Both the position numbers and the translations under genes were made by a program. A DNA stretch of 53,817 nucleotides, taken from contig JALFIX010000119.1 in the NCBI GenBank assembly GCA_022775105.1, positions 1-53,817 of the forward strand, written 5' to 3'. The stretch is from Prevotella sp. GTDB taxonomy: Bacteria; Bacteroidota; Bacteroidia; Bacteroidales; Bacteroidaceae. The notes beneath the pieces are model-generated. The model was not told the origin of the DNA and did no database searches. It worked only from the letters and a program-made list of their open reading frames with translations. Position 1 is the stretch's first letter; the number at the start of each line of letters is the position of its first letter. Of the stretch, positions 8,537 through 16,847 are shown piece after piece.

Positions 8537-9977
8537 ACGGCAATGGCTTGGAATTGAATAGTTTGCCGACATCCTCGGCCTTGAAGGGCAGGGAGCCGCG
8601 ACCAAGTTCGGGAGTATTGAATGACTTCAGGAAATTGTCGTAGAAGGAGGGATGTTCCTGTGGAAGGACGAAGGGCTTGTGCGCCTTGCCCTGACGGTCA
8701 ACATAGCAGAAATACGGTTTGCCATAGAGACCATCGTCGCGCTTGCTGGCGAAGACAAACCAACGGCTGTTGCTGCTCCAAGAATGATAGGTGTCGGAGA
8801 GTGGACTGTTTACTATTGCCAGCGAGTCAACCTTCATCGTCTTCAGGTCTAACATGCGCAAGTCTGCCTCACGATGCCATATCGGGAAGGTGCCGTAAGC
8901 CTGTTGGGTATAGAGCAGACGGCTACCGTCGGGAGACACCCTCGGATGGCATACAGATGACAATGCCGCAGTGAGAGTGTCCGCCTTGTCGCCGATGGTT
9001 TCGGTGGAGGCATCAAAAGGAACACGGCACAGCACATACTGCAATCCTCGCACCGCAGAGGCAAGGTCGGCAGAGTCGCGTCGCAACAAGGAGTTGCGTG
9101 CTGTGCAGTAATAGATATACTTGCCGTCGGGCGAGAATGTGGGGAATGTTTCGAGCCACAGACTGTCGGCAAGAAGCGGTGAGCTGATGATGGAACGTTT
9201 GTCCAAGTCAGCCACATACACATCCGATGCAGTGTCGTAAACCTCAAGTCGCTTGCTGCCCGAAGCGTGGAACGCGGGGATTATCTTATTTGCGGAGAAT
9301 ACGATATGCCGTCCGTCGGGATGAAATCCGAAATACACGCTGCCCCCAACCATTCCGTCTGCCTTGATGTCGAGCAGTGAGAGTTTGCCGTTGCGGTTGA
9401 GAACGGCTCCACCGCCCTCGCCCCTGACGTACATCATTGACAGTGAGGGCGACTGATTGCTGAAGGTGTGGCAGTTCATGCAGCGGTTGCCCACGCGTTT
9501 GAAGTCGCAGAAGTTGCGTGTGGTGAAGTCCTCAACGCATCGCTCCTGTAGTTGCAGGCGGCTGAACACCTCATAGTCAGGCTCGATGAGACGATAGGTG
9601 AGCCAAGGGTCGATACTGTCTCCGACGACAGTCCATGTGAACGGCCGGTATTCCACCCATTCGTTCTTTTGTCCCACCCATACTGACACGGTGATTTTCT
9701 TTCCCACATTGTCGGAGAGCATTTGCCGCCATTCGTCGATGTCGAATGTAGCCTCGTTGCCGCTTTGTTCGCACAACAGTTCATTGTTGGCATACACCCG
9801 GACATCCCGGCATAGGGAGTCGCGCACGAGGAAGTTCAGCGGTGCGATATTCACGGGTATAGTCACGTCGCGATAGTCGGGATAGATAGGCGCATCCATA
9901 TCCGCTGTAACCTCCATCCTGTCGTCGCATCCGGTTGCCACAATCAGCAACATCATCCAATATATAATCTTTCTCAT
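8523..9977 (-). CDS. Beta-propeller (PD40/TolB-like) lipoprotein with a CXXCH motif, second copy
   Basis: This is a 484-residue paralogue of the product of 7007-8536. It starts at the ATG at 9977 (a TTG lies one codon earlier), giving a signal peptide ending ATGC as a lipobox. The same order of parts is seen: an N-terminal domain with VTIPVNIAPLNFLV, then RCMNCHTF (CXXCH) near residue 160, then propeller repeats such as FPTFSPDGKYIYYCT. The two copies have diverged clearly in sequence yet both keep CXXCH, which argues that the motif matters. It lies downstream of the second membrane protein gene (10001) on the same strand. Its last 14 bases overlap the end of the oppositely oriented copy. Confidence 0.86.
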   Translation of the reverse strand: MRKIIYWMMLLIVATGCDDRMEVTADMDAPIYPDYRDVTIPVNIAPLNFLVRDSLCRDVRVYANNELLCEQSGNEATFDIDEWRQMLSDNVGKKITVSVWVGQKNEWVEYRPFTWTVVGDSIDPWLTYRLIEPDYEVFSRLQLQERCVEDFTTRNFCDFKRVGNRCMNCHTFSNQSPSLSMMYVRGEGGGAVLNRNGKLSLLDIKADGMVGGSVYFGFHPDGRHIVFSANKIIPAFHASGSKRLEVYDTASDVYVADLDKRSIISSPLLADSLWLETFPTFSPDGKYIYYCTARNSLLRRDSADLASAVRGLQYVLCRVPFDASTETIGDKADTLTAALSSVCHPRVSPDGSRLLYTQQAYGTFPIWHREADLRMLDLKTMKVDSLAIVNSPLSDTYHSWSSNSRWFVFASKRDDGLYGKPYFCYVDRQGKAHKPFVLPQEHPSFYDNFLKSFNTPELGRGSLPFKAEDVGKLFNSKPLPFTLR

Positions 9978-10013
9978 CAATCCTTTAATTCTTTAATCCT
10001 TTAATTCTTTAAT
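9978..10013. repeat. Dispersed AT-rich repeat, family 3 (copy A)
   Basis: TCCTTTAATTCTTTAA is repeated twice here. Similar stretches are at 24099-24147 and 30808-30851. It fills the short gap between two genes and overlaps the last codons of the gene that ends at 10001. Confidence 0.7.
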
Positions 10014-11284
10014 AGTGCTTTATACATCTCCTCCGTCGGTTGCCCGTAAGTGGGGATATAGAACCTGTTCATATCCTCGATGAAGAGTTGGCGTGCCCCG
10101 GCGATATAGTCGGTGCAGAGAAGATAGTCGAGGGCAATACGGTTGTGGGGATTGGCCTCAAGCAGGGTGATGAGCACCTGTCGGCAGTTTGCCGATGTGC
10201 GCAGGGTGTCGTCTTTCAGGGCATACTGTCGCTTGTCGTTGAGAGTCAACGAGCGGAGATGTCCGTCGGCAGTGGGACGGTTGGCTGCTGCCCATCGCCT
10301 GTAGGCAATGGTCTTGTCGAGTATGCGCAGGTATTTCATTGCCGCAGGATAGTCGCCAGCCACGAGATTGGTTTCGGCAAGTCTCTTTATCATGCGCACG
10401 TTGCGGTTGTCGGGAGAGAACACGCAGGTGAGCATGGCCTCACGCTCTGCCATGGTCATGTCTCCAAGGACGAAATACAGTTCTGCCACCATCTTAATCT
10501 CCACTGTACTCGACTTAGGCCCTATCTCATATAGCGTCCCGAGGTTCACAGGCTTGATCTTGTTGATGACGTCTGGCAGTTGGCGACGCTGTGCCATCAC
10601 AAGGTAATAGTAGAACGAAGCCTCGGGAGTGGGCTTTGGCATCTCAGCCACCTTGGCGAGCATCTCGTCATGCCGACCGAAATGGTATAGGCTTTCAATC
10701 TCAAGGTATTTCTCAACATCCATGTTAGGAGTGGTGAAACGACCGAGGTCAGATTGCCAGAACATCCACAGGCTCACTGGAATAAAGGTCATAGAGAGTA
10801 CGGCGGCAATGCCCGAGCGCACCGAACGGCGGATTGCCTTGCGCCAGTTGGGAGTGGCTATGATGACAAGTGTGAAGAGCAGTCCCGTGACGGAGAGCAT
10901 CTGGCCAAGGCGGTATTCAATGTCGAAGTTGAGCACTGCGGCGATGACCATCATGGCAATGCCACAGCCAAAGGCAAGCCTGAGTCCGGCTCCAACCTTG
11001 CGCAGGAAGCATGTGAGGAGCAGTCCCGTGAGGGTTATCACGGCGGTGAGGATGGCGGCACCGGCGTATGTGTAATAGTAGAACTGGGTGAGGAAGTCGC
11101 CGGCCATGTTGGCTGCCCATGCCTCGCGGTCGAAGTATGTGGCTACATAGTCACGCGACATGAGGAACAGTTGGTTCTGCTCCTTGTAATAGAAAGAATA
11201 CTCATAGGCAAACTGGAAGAAAGCCCAGATGGCTATGGCAAATACTGCCACTGCTACGTATTGTATAATTATCTTCGGTTTCAT
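10001..11284 (-). CDS. Membrane protein with helical-repeat C-terminus, second copy (DUF6057-like)
   Basis: This 427-residue protein is a shorter paralogue of the one at 5154-6845. It has about five hydrophobic segments rather than about eight, so much of the middle membrane region is missing. It keeps EQNQLFL near the first segment, FLTQFYYY after it, and a C-terminal segment around MIKRLAETNLVAGDYPAA. The start at 11284 directly precedes a charged residue and a strong hydrophobic helix. It heads a minus-strand unit with the CXXCH lipoprotein (8523), with a promoter candidate at 11308. Function is unknown; pairing with the lipoprotein in both copies suggests a joint complex. Confidence 0.83.
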   Translation of the reverse strand: MKPKIIIQYVAVAVFAIAIWAFFQFAYEYSFYYKEQNQLFLMSRDYVATYFDREAWAANMAGDFLTQFYYYTYAGAAILTAVITLTGLLLTCFLRKVGAGLRLAFGCGIAMMVIAAVLNFDIEYRLGQMLSVTGLLFTLVIIATPNWRKAIRRSVRSGIAAVLSMTFIPVSLWMFWQSDLGRFTTPNMDVEKYLEIESLYHFGRHDEMLAKVAEMPKPTPEASFYYYLVMAQRRQLPDVINKIKPVNLGTLYEIGPKSSTVEIKMVAELYFVLGDMTMAEREAMLTCVFSPDNRNVRMIKRLAETNLVAGDYPAAMKYLRILDKTIAYRRWAAANRPTADGHLRSLTLNDKRQYALKDDTLRTSANCRQVLITLLEANPHNRIALDYLLCTDYIAGARQLFIEDMNRFYIPTYGQPTEEMYKALLKN

Positions 11285-11307
11285 CTCTTGAAGGTTATTG
11301 TCGGATG

Positions 11308-11315
11308 CAAAAGTA
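11308..11315 (-). promoter_or_regulatory. Candidate -7 element for the minus-strand module
   Basis: CAAAAGTA reads TACTTTTG on the minus strand and matches TAnnTTTG. It lies 24 bases upstream of the start codon at 11284. A clear -33 element was not assigned. Confidence 0.6.
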
Positions 11316-11396
11316 ATAAAAATATTTGGAATAAGACGTTAAACCGGATGAAATTTTGCTTTTTTGCAGTCATATTGTCCAAAAAGTGTAATTTGT

Positions 11397-11428
11397 TTTG
11401 GTTACTTGGACAAAATAGTGTAACTTTG
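11397..11428 (+). promoter_or_regulatory. Promoter of the S9 peptidase gene
   Basis: TTTG at 11397-11400 and TAACTTTG at 11421-11428 are 20 bases apart, a canonical Bacteroidota arrangement. It is divergent from the promoter at 11308. Between them GTCCAAAAAGTGTAA and GGACAAAATAGTGTAA form an imperfect repeat. Confidence 0.75.
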
Positions 11429-11469
11429 CAGTCGAAGGTAACAACGTTATATATATAAATAAGGTGTAT

Positions 11470-13914
11470 ATGAAACTTAACAGATTCCTAATGGTTGCCA
11501 TGGTGCCACTTGCCTTGGCAACGTCAGCCGGGGCAGCCGACCTGAAGGTTGAGAAGGTGAGGTATGCCGGACCGTTCAAGCCGACAACCCCGCTTGTGCT
11601 CGACAGTGTTGACAACAAACAGACACATTATGATGCCGACAAGATGGTGGATACACCACTGTCGCTGAATATTGCCGGGGAGAATCCGCTTGTCGATATA
11701 GGCAGTTTGAAACTCGATTCGGCTACTCTCAATGTTGTGCGCTTCGACGTATGTGCATCCACTTACGTGAAAGACCTTAAGGTGGATGTAAAGGGCACCA
11801 AGAAATACAAACTCTATGCCGACGGTGTGGAGCAGGGCGGCAGTATGTCGCTTCAGCCTGGATATCATTCGCTGAGCCTGAAGTTCGTGGCTGACAGTAC
11901 GGGCATTGCCGTGTCATTGCCTTCGGAGGCTCTGAGTGCAGTGGATGGCGCGCGTCATCCGTTGATGATGAAGGACGTGTTGGCGACGAGGATTACCAAC
12001 AAGGCTTCATTGTCACCTTCGGGCAGATGGGCACTCGTGGGATGGCGATGGATTGACGACACCAACATAACCCGCTCGCAGGCACAGTTGGTTGACCTCA
12101 AGACAGGACAGAAGCGCACGGTAAACGAGCGCGCGTCATGGATGCCGTCCTCTGACAGGTATTATTATATCTCAGAGGTAGGTTCGAAGAAGCGGCTGAT
12201 GGTGGTTGACCCTGCCACGGGAAGCGAGAAAGTGCTCGCCGAGGACATGTATTCATATTACTATGCCATATCCCCAACTGAGACCTTCGCCATATTGATG
12301 CAGTCGCAGGAAGGACCCAAGAAAGAAGACGGAGTGTTCGAGATAGTGCATCCCGACGACAGACAACCGGGATGGAGAACGAGATACTCATTCTCGCGCC
12401 TTGACTTTGCCACAGGTATGGTGCAGCAGTTGACATATACCTATCATCCTGTATCTGTCAGCGACATCACCCCCGACGGCAAGCATGTCTTGTTCTCAGT
12501 GTCGAGCGACTCGCTCACCCAGCGTCCAACCACAAGGCTCTCGTTTTATGACCTCGACCTTGAGACCATGCAGACGGTGAAACTGGTGGACAAGGATGGA
12601 TTCATCGGCAATGCCATATATGGCGGCAGCAAGGACAAGGTGTTCTTTGCGGCAAGTACGGAGGCATTCGGCGGCATAGGCAACAGGGTGCCGGCAGGAG
12701 CCACTCCAAGCATGTATGACTACCATCTCTATATGATGGACACCAATAGCAAGAAGGTGACACCGCTTACGGCGGACGATGCCACATGTATTGAAAATAT
12801 GGTATATTCGCTTGCCGACAAGTGCCTCTATTATACGGCCCAGAACGGAGACAGTGTGAGTCTCTACCGTCTTGACCCCAAGACCCTGCGCTCTATTATG
12901 GTTCGCCAGCCGTTGCAGGTGCTCAACGGACTGAGCATAGCCGACAAGTGCGGCAATATTATGGTACACGGTTCGTCGGCTGATGTGCCTTACGAGATAT
13001 ATAACATCACGTCTCCTGCCTCCAAACCCAAGGCAGAGCTTGTTGCGGCTCCCAACGCGGAGCTACAGGCTTCACTCGCCATAAGTGAGGTGAAGGCTTG
13101 GAGCTTCGAATCTCCAAGAGGTTATCGTGTGACAGGATTCTACAGTATGCCAGCAAACTATGACCCTGCCAAGAAATATCCTGTTATTGTCCACTATTAC
13201 GGAGGTTGTTCACCCACTTCACGCAGATACGGCAATGGTTCGCATTATCCGTCGTTTTATTGGAATGCCCTCGGATATATTTCATTTACTGTGAATCCCT
13301 CAGGAGCATCAGGCTTTGGACAGGAATGGGCTTCGAGACACGTGAACACCATGGGCGAGGGACCGGCTCAGGACATCATCGACGCCACCAGGCAGTTTGT
13401 GAAGGACGTTCCGCAGTGTGATGCCGACCACGTGGGATGTATCTCGGCATCATACGGTGGATTCATGACGCAGTATATGATGACAAAGGACAATCCTTTT
13501 GCCTGCGGAGTGTCGCATGCGGGTATATCCAGCCACACCAGTTATTGGGGCGAGGGCTATTGGGGCTATTCTTACAGTGAGACCTCTGCCGCCAACAGTT
13601 ATCCATGGACACGTAAGGACCTGTATGTGGATCGCTCACCGCTATATAACGCCGACAAGATAAAGAAACCGATACTGTTCACACACGGAACGGCAGACAC
13701 CAACGTGCCTGTGGGCGAGAGCATACAGATGTACACCGCGCTACGTCTGCTCGGTGTTCCCACTGCCTTTATAGAGGTGGAGGGCGAGAACCATGGCATC
13801 ATGGACCCCGTGAAGAGGGTGAAGTGGATAGACTCCACAATGGCTTGGTTCCAGAAGTGGCTGAAGGACGATTCCACATGGTGGGATGCCATATATACCC
13901 CGAAGAAACTATAG
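11470..13914 (+). CDS. Prolyl-oligopeptidase family (S9) serine peptidase
   Basis: This 814-residue exported protein belongs to peptidase family S9 (dipeptidyl-peptidase IV/acylaminoacyl-peptidase type). An ATG at 11470 is preferred over the upstream GTG at 11464 because it gives a standard signal peptide (about residues 1-22). A beta-propeller region with repeated DPATG and SPTE-like turns covers the middle. The C-terminal alpha/beta-hydrolase domain has the nucleophile Ser661 in CISASYGGF, Asp743 in HGTADTNVP and His775 in GENHGIM, so the catalytic triad is complete. It probably cleaves peptides in the periplasm or at the cell surface. It is transcribed alone from a promoter at 11397. The family is secure; the exact specificity is not. 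Confidence 0.93.
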   Translation: MKLNRFLMVAMVPLALATSAGAADLKVEKVRYAGPFKPTTPLVLDSVDNKQTHYDADKMVDTPLSLNIAGENPLVDIGSLKLDSATLNVVRFDVCASTYVKDLKVDVKGTKKYKLYADGVEQGGSMSLQPGYHSLSLKFVADSTGIAVSLPSEALSAVDGARHPLMMKDVLATRITNKASLSPSGRWALVGWRWIDDTNITRSQAQLVDLKTGQKRTVNERASWMPSSDRYYYISEVGSKKRLMVVDPATGSEKVLAEDMYSYYYAISPTETFAILMQSQEGPKKEDGVFEIVHPDDRQPGWRTRYSFSRLDFATGMVQQLTYTYHPVSVSDITPDGKHVLFSVSSDSLTQRPTTRLSFYDLDLETMQTVKLVDKDGFIGNAIYGGSKDKVFFAASTEAFGGIGNRVPAGATPSMYDYHLYMMDTNSKKVTPLTADDATCIENMVYSLADKCLYYTAQNGDSVSLYRLDPKTLRSIMVRQPLQVLNGLSIADKCGNIMVHGSSADVPYEIYNITSPASKPKAELVAAPNAELQASLAISEVKAWSFESPRGYRVTGFYSMPANYDPAKKYPVIVHYYGGCSPTSRRYGNGSHYPSFYWNALGYISFTVNPSGASGFGQEWASRHVNTMGEGPAQDIIDATRQFVKDVPQCDADHVGCISASYGGFMTQYMMTKDNPFACGVSHAGISSHTSYWGEGYWGYSYSETSAANSYPWTRKDLYVDRSPLYNADKIKKPILFTHGTADTNVPVGESIQMYTALRLLGVPTAFIEVEGENHGIMDPVKRVKWIDSTMAWFQKWLKDDSTWWDAIYTPKKL

Positions 13915-13968
13915 TATGTTGACATAAATCAATAATATTACAGTTTATAAGAAGAACGCGGTGTAAAG

Positions 13969-14000
13969 TTTGCAAATTGAAAGAAAAACGTGTAATTTTG
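13969..14000 (+). promoter_or_regulatory. Promoter upstream of a possible attenuator and the GH43 gene
   Basis: TTTG at 13969-13972 and TAATTTTG at 13993-14000 are 20 bases apart, an excellent match. Transcription would start near 14007 and meet a terminator-like hairpin at 14047-14072, about 75 bases before the GH43 start codon. Confidence 0.75.
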
Positions 14001-14006
14001 CATCGT

Positions 14007-14072
14007 GTTTTTCATAGTATTAGATTTAAGGTTAACAAAGGTTTTGGGGTCGCAGCGGCGGCCCTTTTTTTT
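14007..14072 (+). ncRNA. Candidate short RNA or attenuated leader ahead of GH43
   Basis: A strong promoter match followed after about 40 bases by an intrinsic-terminator hairpin would give an RNA of about 66 bases. It contains no convincing small reading frame. It is either an independent small RNA or a leader whose termination controls the GH43 gene. The parts are seen; the RNA itself is inferred. Confidence 0.35.
14047..14072 (+). terminator. Intrinsic terminator-like hairpin
   Basis: GGGTCGC (14047-14053), a 4-base loop, and GCGGCCC (14058-14064) pair fully, counting one T-G wobble, and eight Ts follow. It lies downstream of the promoter at 13969 and upstream of GH43. Confidence 0.75.
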
Positions 14073-14079
14073 AATATTA

Positions 14080-14105
14080 AACACAGAGGCACGGAGATAC
14101 AGAGG
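14080..14105 (+). repeat. Single arm of dispersed hairpin repeat, family 1 (copy B)
   Basis: The sequence starting AACACAGAGGCACGGAGA is identical to the left arm at 6859, but no matching right arm follows. It is probably a decayed copy. Confidence 0.75.
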
Positions 14106-14147
14106 TGAAATTATGAAGTTTTAGTACTTTAAACAATATATTAAACA

Positions 14148-15662
14148 ATGAGAAAAATCAAAATGACTATCGCCTTGGCGGCATTTGCCATTATCGCAAT
14201 GGCGCAAACAATCAATCCTGTAATTCCAGGATTCCATCCCGACCCCTCGGTATGCAGGGTGGGGGATAAGTTCTATCTCGTGAACTCATCGTTCCAGTAT
14301 TTCCCCGGAGTGCCAATCTTCGAGAGTACTGACATGCAGCACTGGACTCAGATAGGCAATGTGCTCGACCGTCCTTCGCAGTTGCCACTGAAGGGCGCAT
14401 CGTCGTGGCTTGGTATTTATGCTCCAACCATCAGGCATAACGACGGGGTGTATTATATGATAACCACAAACGTGGGCAATGGAGGTAACTTCATGGTGAC
14501 GGCACGCGACCCGCGCGGACCATGGAGCGAACCGATATGGCTGAAACAGCAGGGTATCGACCCCTCGCTGTATTTTGAAAACGGACATTGCTATATGGTC
14601 AGCAATCCCGACAACACCATCATGCTATGTGAAATAGACCCAAAGACGGGAGAGCAACTGACTGAGTCGAAACCAATATGGCGCGGTACGGGTGGCCGCT
14701 ATCCCGAAGGTCCTCACGTATATAAAAAGGATGGATATTACTATCTTCTGATTTCGGAGGGAGGAACAGAGCTGGCACATAAACTGACCATGGCGCGCAG
14801 CAAAAACATCTATGGCCCATACGAGGGATGTCCCGACAATCCCATATTTACACATTGCTGCATGGCAGCCCAGTCATCCCAGATACAGGGTACGGGACAT
14901 GGCGACCTTGTGCAGGGAGCCGACGGCAAGTGGTGGATGGCATTCCTTGCATTCCGCTTTATTGGTGGCAGCTATCATCATCTCGGACGCGAGACCTTCG
15001 TGCTGCCAGTGGATTGGCCTAAGGGTGGATGGCCTGTGGTCAATGGCGGCAAACCGGCTGAGGTGGCAGGACAATCCACTGCCATTGCAAACAGTTGCTC
15101 AACGACATTCGCGAACATCGGACCTGAGTTTATACATATCCAGCAGCCCGTGGAGGAGAGATATGAGCACGTGGGCACGGCACTCAGACTGCATTGCTCG
15201 CCCTCAACACTCACCGCCAACGACCAGCCGACATTCATAGGCCGCAGAATGCAGAACGACCTCATGACAGCCACAACCTTTGTGGATGTCTCGGGCTTGC
15301 AGGCGGGAGATGAGGCTGGAATGACATTGTACCAGATACACGACGGACATAGTGACTTGGTTGTAGGACGAGATGCAGACGGACGACTCTACCAGACGGT
15401 GCGCCATACCATCAAGTCGCTCGTGAAGGAAGAGCCGCGCCGATATGTTGATAATCCCAAGATGTTCCTCAGAATACAGTCGGTGAATCCCGAGCGCATC
15501 TCATTCCTGGCAGGTGAGAACCCCTACGACATGCACCCGCTTGGCGACATCGACGCCCCCTTGCTCTCGACCGAGGTGGTGGGTGGATTCACGGGAGCCA
15601 TCATTGGAATCTATGCCACTGGTAGAGGTTATTCCGACTTCTACAACCTCGATTACCGTTGA
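14148..15662 (+). CDS. Glycoside hydrolase family 43 (beta-xylosidase / alpha-L-arabinofuranosidase type)
   Basis: This 504-residue secreted enzyme has a signal peptide ending near MAQT. The five-bladed propeller carries the three acidic residues of GH43: Asp in GFHPDPSVC (about residue 28, general base), Asp in GIDPSLYF (about 140, pKa modulator) and Glu in YPEGPHVY (about 190, general acid). The last 190 or so residues look like the concanavalin-A-like domain often joined to GH43 xylosidases. GH43 enzymes of this form hydrolyse xylan or arabinan side chains and oligosaccharides. It may be controlled by the terminator at 14047. SusCD at the left edge and GH51 at the right edge fit a pentose-glycan theme, though they are far away. 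Substrate is inferred. Confidence 0.93.
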   Translation: MRKIKMTIALAAFAIIAMAQTINPVIPGFHPDPSVCRVGDKFYLVNSSFQYFPGVPIFESTDMQHWTQIGNVLDRPSQLPLKGASSWLGIYAPTIRHNDGVYYMITTNVGNGGNFMVTARDPRGPWSEPIWLKQQGIDPSLYFENGHCYMVSNPDNTIMLCEIDPKTGEQLTESKPIWRGTGGRYPEGPHVYKKDGYYYLLISEGGTELAHKLTMARSKNIYGPYEGCPDNPIFTHCCMAAQSSQIQGTGHGDLVQGADGKWWMAFLAFRFIGGSYHHLGRETFVLPVDWPKGGWPVVNGGKPAEVAGQSTAIANSCSTTFANIGPEFIHIQQPVEERYEHVGTALRLHCSPSTLTANDQPTFIGRRMQNDLMTATTFVDVSGLQAGDEAGMTLYQIHDGHSDLVVGRDADGRLYQTVRHTIKSLVKEEPRRYVDNPKMFLRIQSVNPERISFLAGENPYDMHPLGDIDAPLLSTEVVGGFTGAIIGIYATGRGYSDFYNLDYR

Positions 15663-15730
15663 TTTTTGCAAAGTCCACATATCAAAATAAACAAAATAAC
15701 AACATTTATCATAAAAAAACGTCAAAATAC

Positions 15731-15761
15731 TTGTTTTTGCGAAGAAAAATGAGTAATTTTG
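15731..15761 (+). promoter_or_regulatory. Promoter of the aldolase gene
   Basis: TTG at 15731-15733 and TAATTTTG at 15754-15761 are 20 bases apart. The transcript would start near 15768, leaving a leader of about 45 bases. Confidence 0.75.
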
Positions 15762-15812
15762 CAATCGAAAAAGGATATTTTATTTCGTAACATATAAAAA
15801 ACATTAAAGCAA

Positions 15813-16817
15813 ATGGTTAGTTACAAGGATTTGGGTCTCGTGAATACCCGCGAGATGTTCAAAAGAGCAGTAGCCGGTGGATATGCAATCCCCGCTTTCA
15901 ACTTTAACACAATGGAGCAGATGCAGGCTATCGTGCAGGCTGCAGTAGAAACAAAGTCACCCGTCATCATGCAGGTATCTAAGGGCGCGCGCAACTATGC
16001 CAACGCCACTATCCTCCGTTATATGGCACAGGGTGCTGTAGAGTATGCTAAGGAACTCGGTTGCGAGCATCCTGAAATCGTGCTCCACCTTGACCACGGA
16101 GACAGCTTCGAGCTTTGCAAGGACTGCATCGATATGGGCTTCTCTTCTGTGATGATCGACGGTTCACACCTCCCCTACGAGGAGAACGTAGCCCTCGCCA
16201 AGAAGGTTGTTGAGTATGCACATCAGTATGACGTGACTGTTGAGGCTGAGCTTGGTGTCCTCGCCGGTGTTGAGGATGAGGTCTCAGCTGCTGAGTCACA
16301 CTACACCAAGCCTGAGGAGGTTATCGACTTCGCTACCCGTACAGGCTGTGATTCACTCGCTATCTCTATCGGTACTTCTCACGGTGCTTACAAGTTCACT
16401 CCCGAGCAGTGCACACGTGACCCGAAGACAGGTTTGCTCGTGCCTCCTCCATTGGCATTCGACATCCTCGCCGAGATTGAGCAGAAGTTGCCCGGATTCC
16501 CCATCGTGCTCCACGGTTCTTCTTCAGTTCCCCAGGAAGAGGTTGCAACTATCAACAAGTTTGGTGGTAAGTTGCCCGATGCTATCGGTATTCCAGAGGA
16601 CCAGCTCCGTCAGGCATCTAAGAGCGCAGTTTGCAAGATCAACATCGACTCAGACTCTCGTCTCGCCATGACTGCTGCCATCCGTCAGCACCTCGCTGAG
16701 CATCCTGGAGACTTCGACCCACGTCAGTATCTGAAGCCAGCCCGTGAGAACATGAAGAAGATGTACATCCACAAGATTGTGAATGTGCTTGGTTCTGATG
16801 GCAAGCTCGCTGAGTAA
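15813..16817 (+). CDS. fba: Class II fructose-1,6-bisphosphate aldolase
   Basis: This 334-residue cytoplasmic enzyme splits fructose-1,6-bisphosphate into dihydroxyacetone phosphate and glyceraldehyde-3-phosphate. Class II features are plain: HLDHGDSFE (zinc-binding His and catalytic Asp region), the zinc-binding Glu in VEAELGVLAG, His in GTSHGAYKF, and the phosphate-binding GSSSVP and NIDSDSR segments. Codon choice is more uniform and C-rich at third positions than in neighbours, as expected of a highly expressed glycolytic gene. It has its own promoter (15731) and an intrinsic terminator (16868), so it is monocistronic. Confidence 0.96.
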   Translation: MVSYKDLGLVNTREMFKRAVAGGYAIPAFNFNTMEQMQAIVQAAVETKSPVIMQVSKGARNYANATILRYMAQGAVEYAKELGCEHPEIVLHLDHGDSFELCKDCIDMGFSSVMIDGSHLPYEENVALAKKVVEYAHQYDVTVEAELGVLAGVEDEVSAAESHYTKPEEVIDFATRTGCDSLAISIGTSHGAYKFTPEQCTRDPKTGLLVPPPLAFDILAEIEQKLPGFPIVLHGSSSVPQEEVATINKFGGKLPDAIGIPEDQLRQASKSAVCKINIDSDSRLAMTAAIRQHLAEHPGDFDPRQYLKPARENMKKMYIHKIVNVLGSDGKLAE

Positions 16818-16847
16818 TCACGAAACAGGTTTTTTCATATTCCAAAT

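Noticed and set aside
11464..11469. GTG at 11464 as start of the S9 peptidase
   Set aside because: The ATG two codons later gives a normal signal peptide; the extra two residues add nothing.
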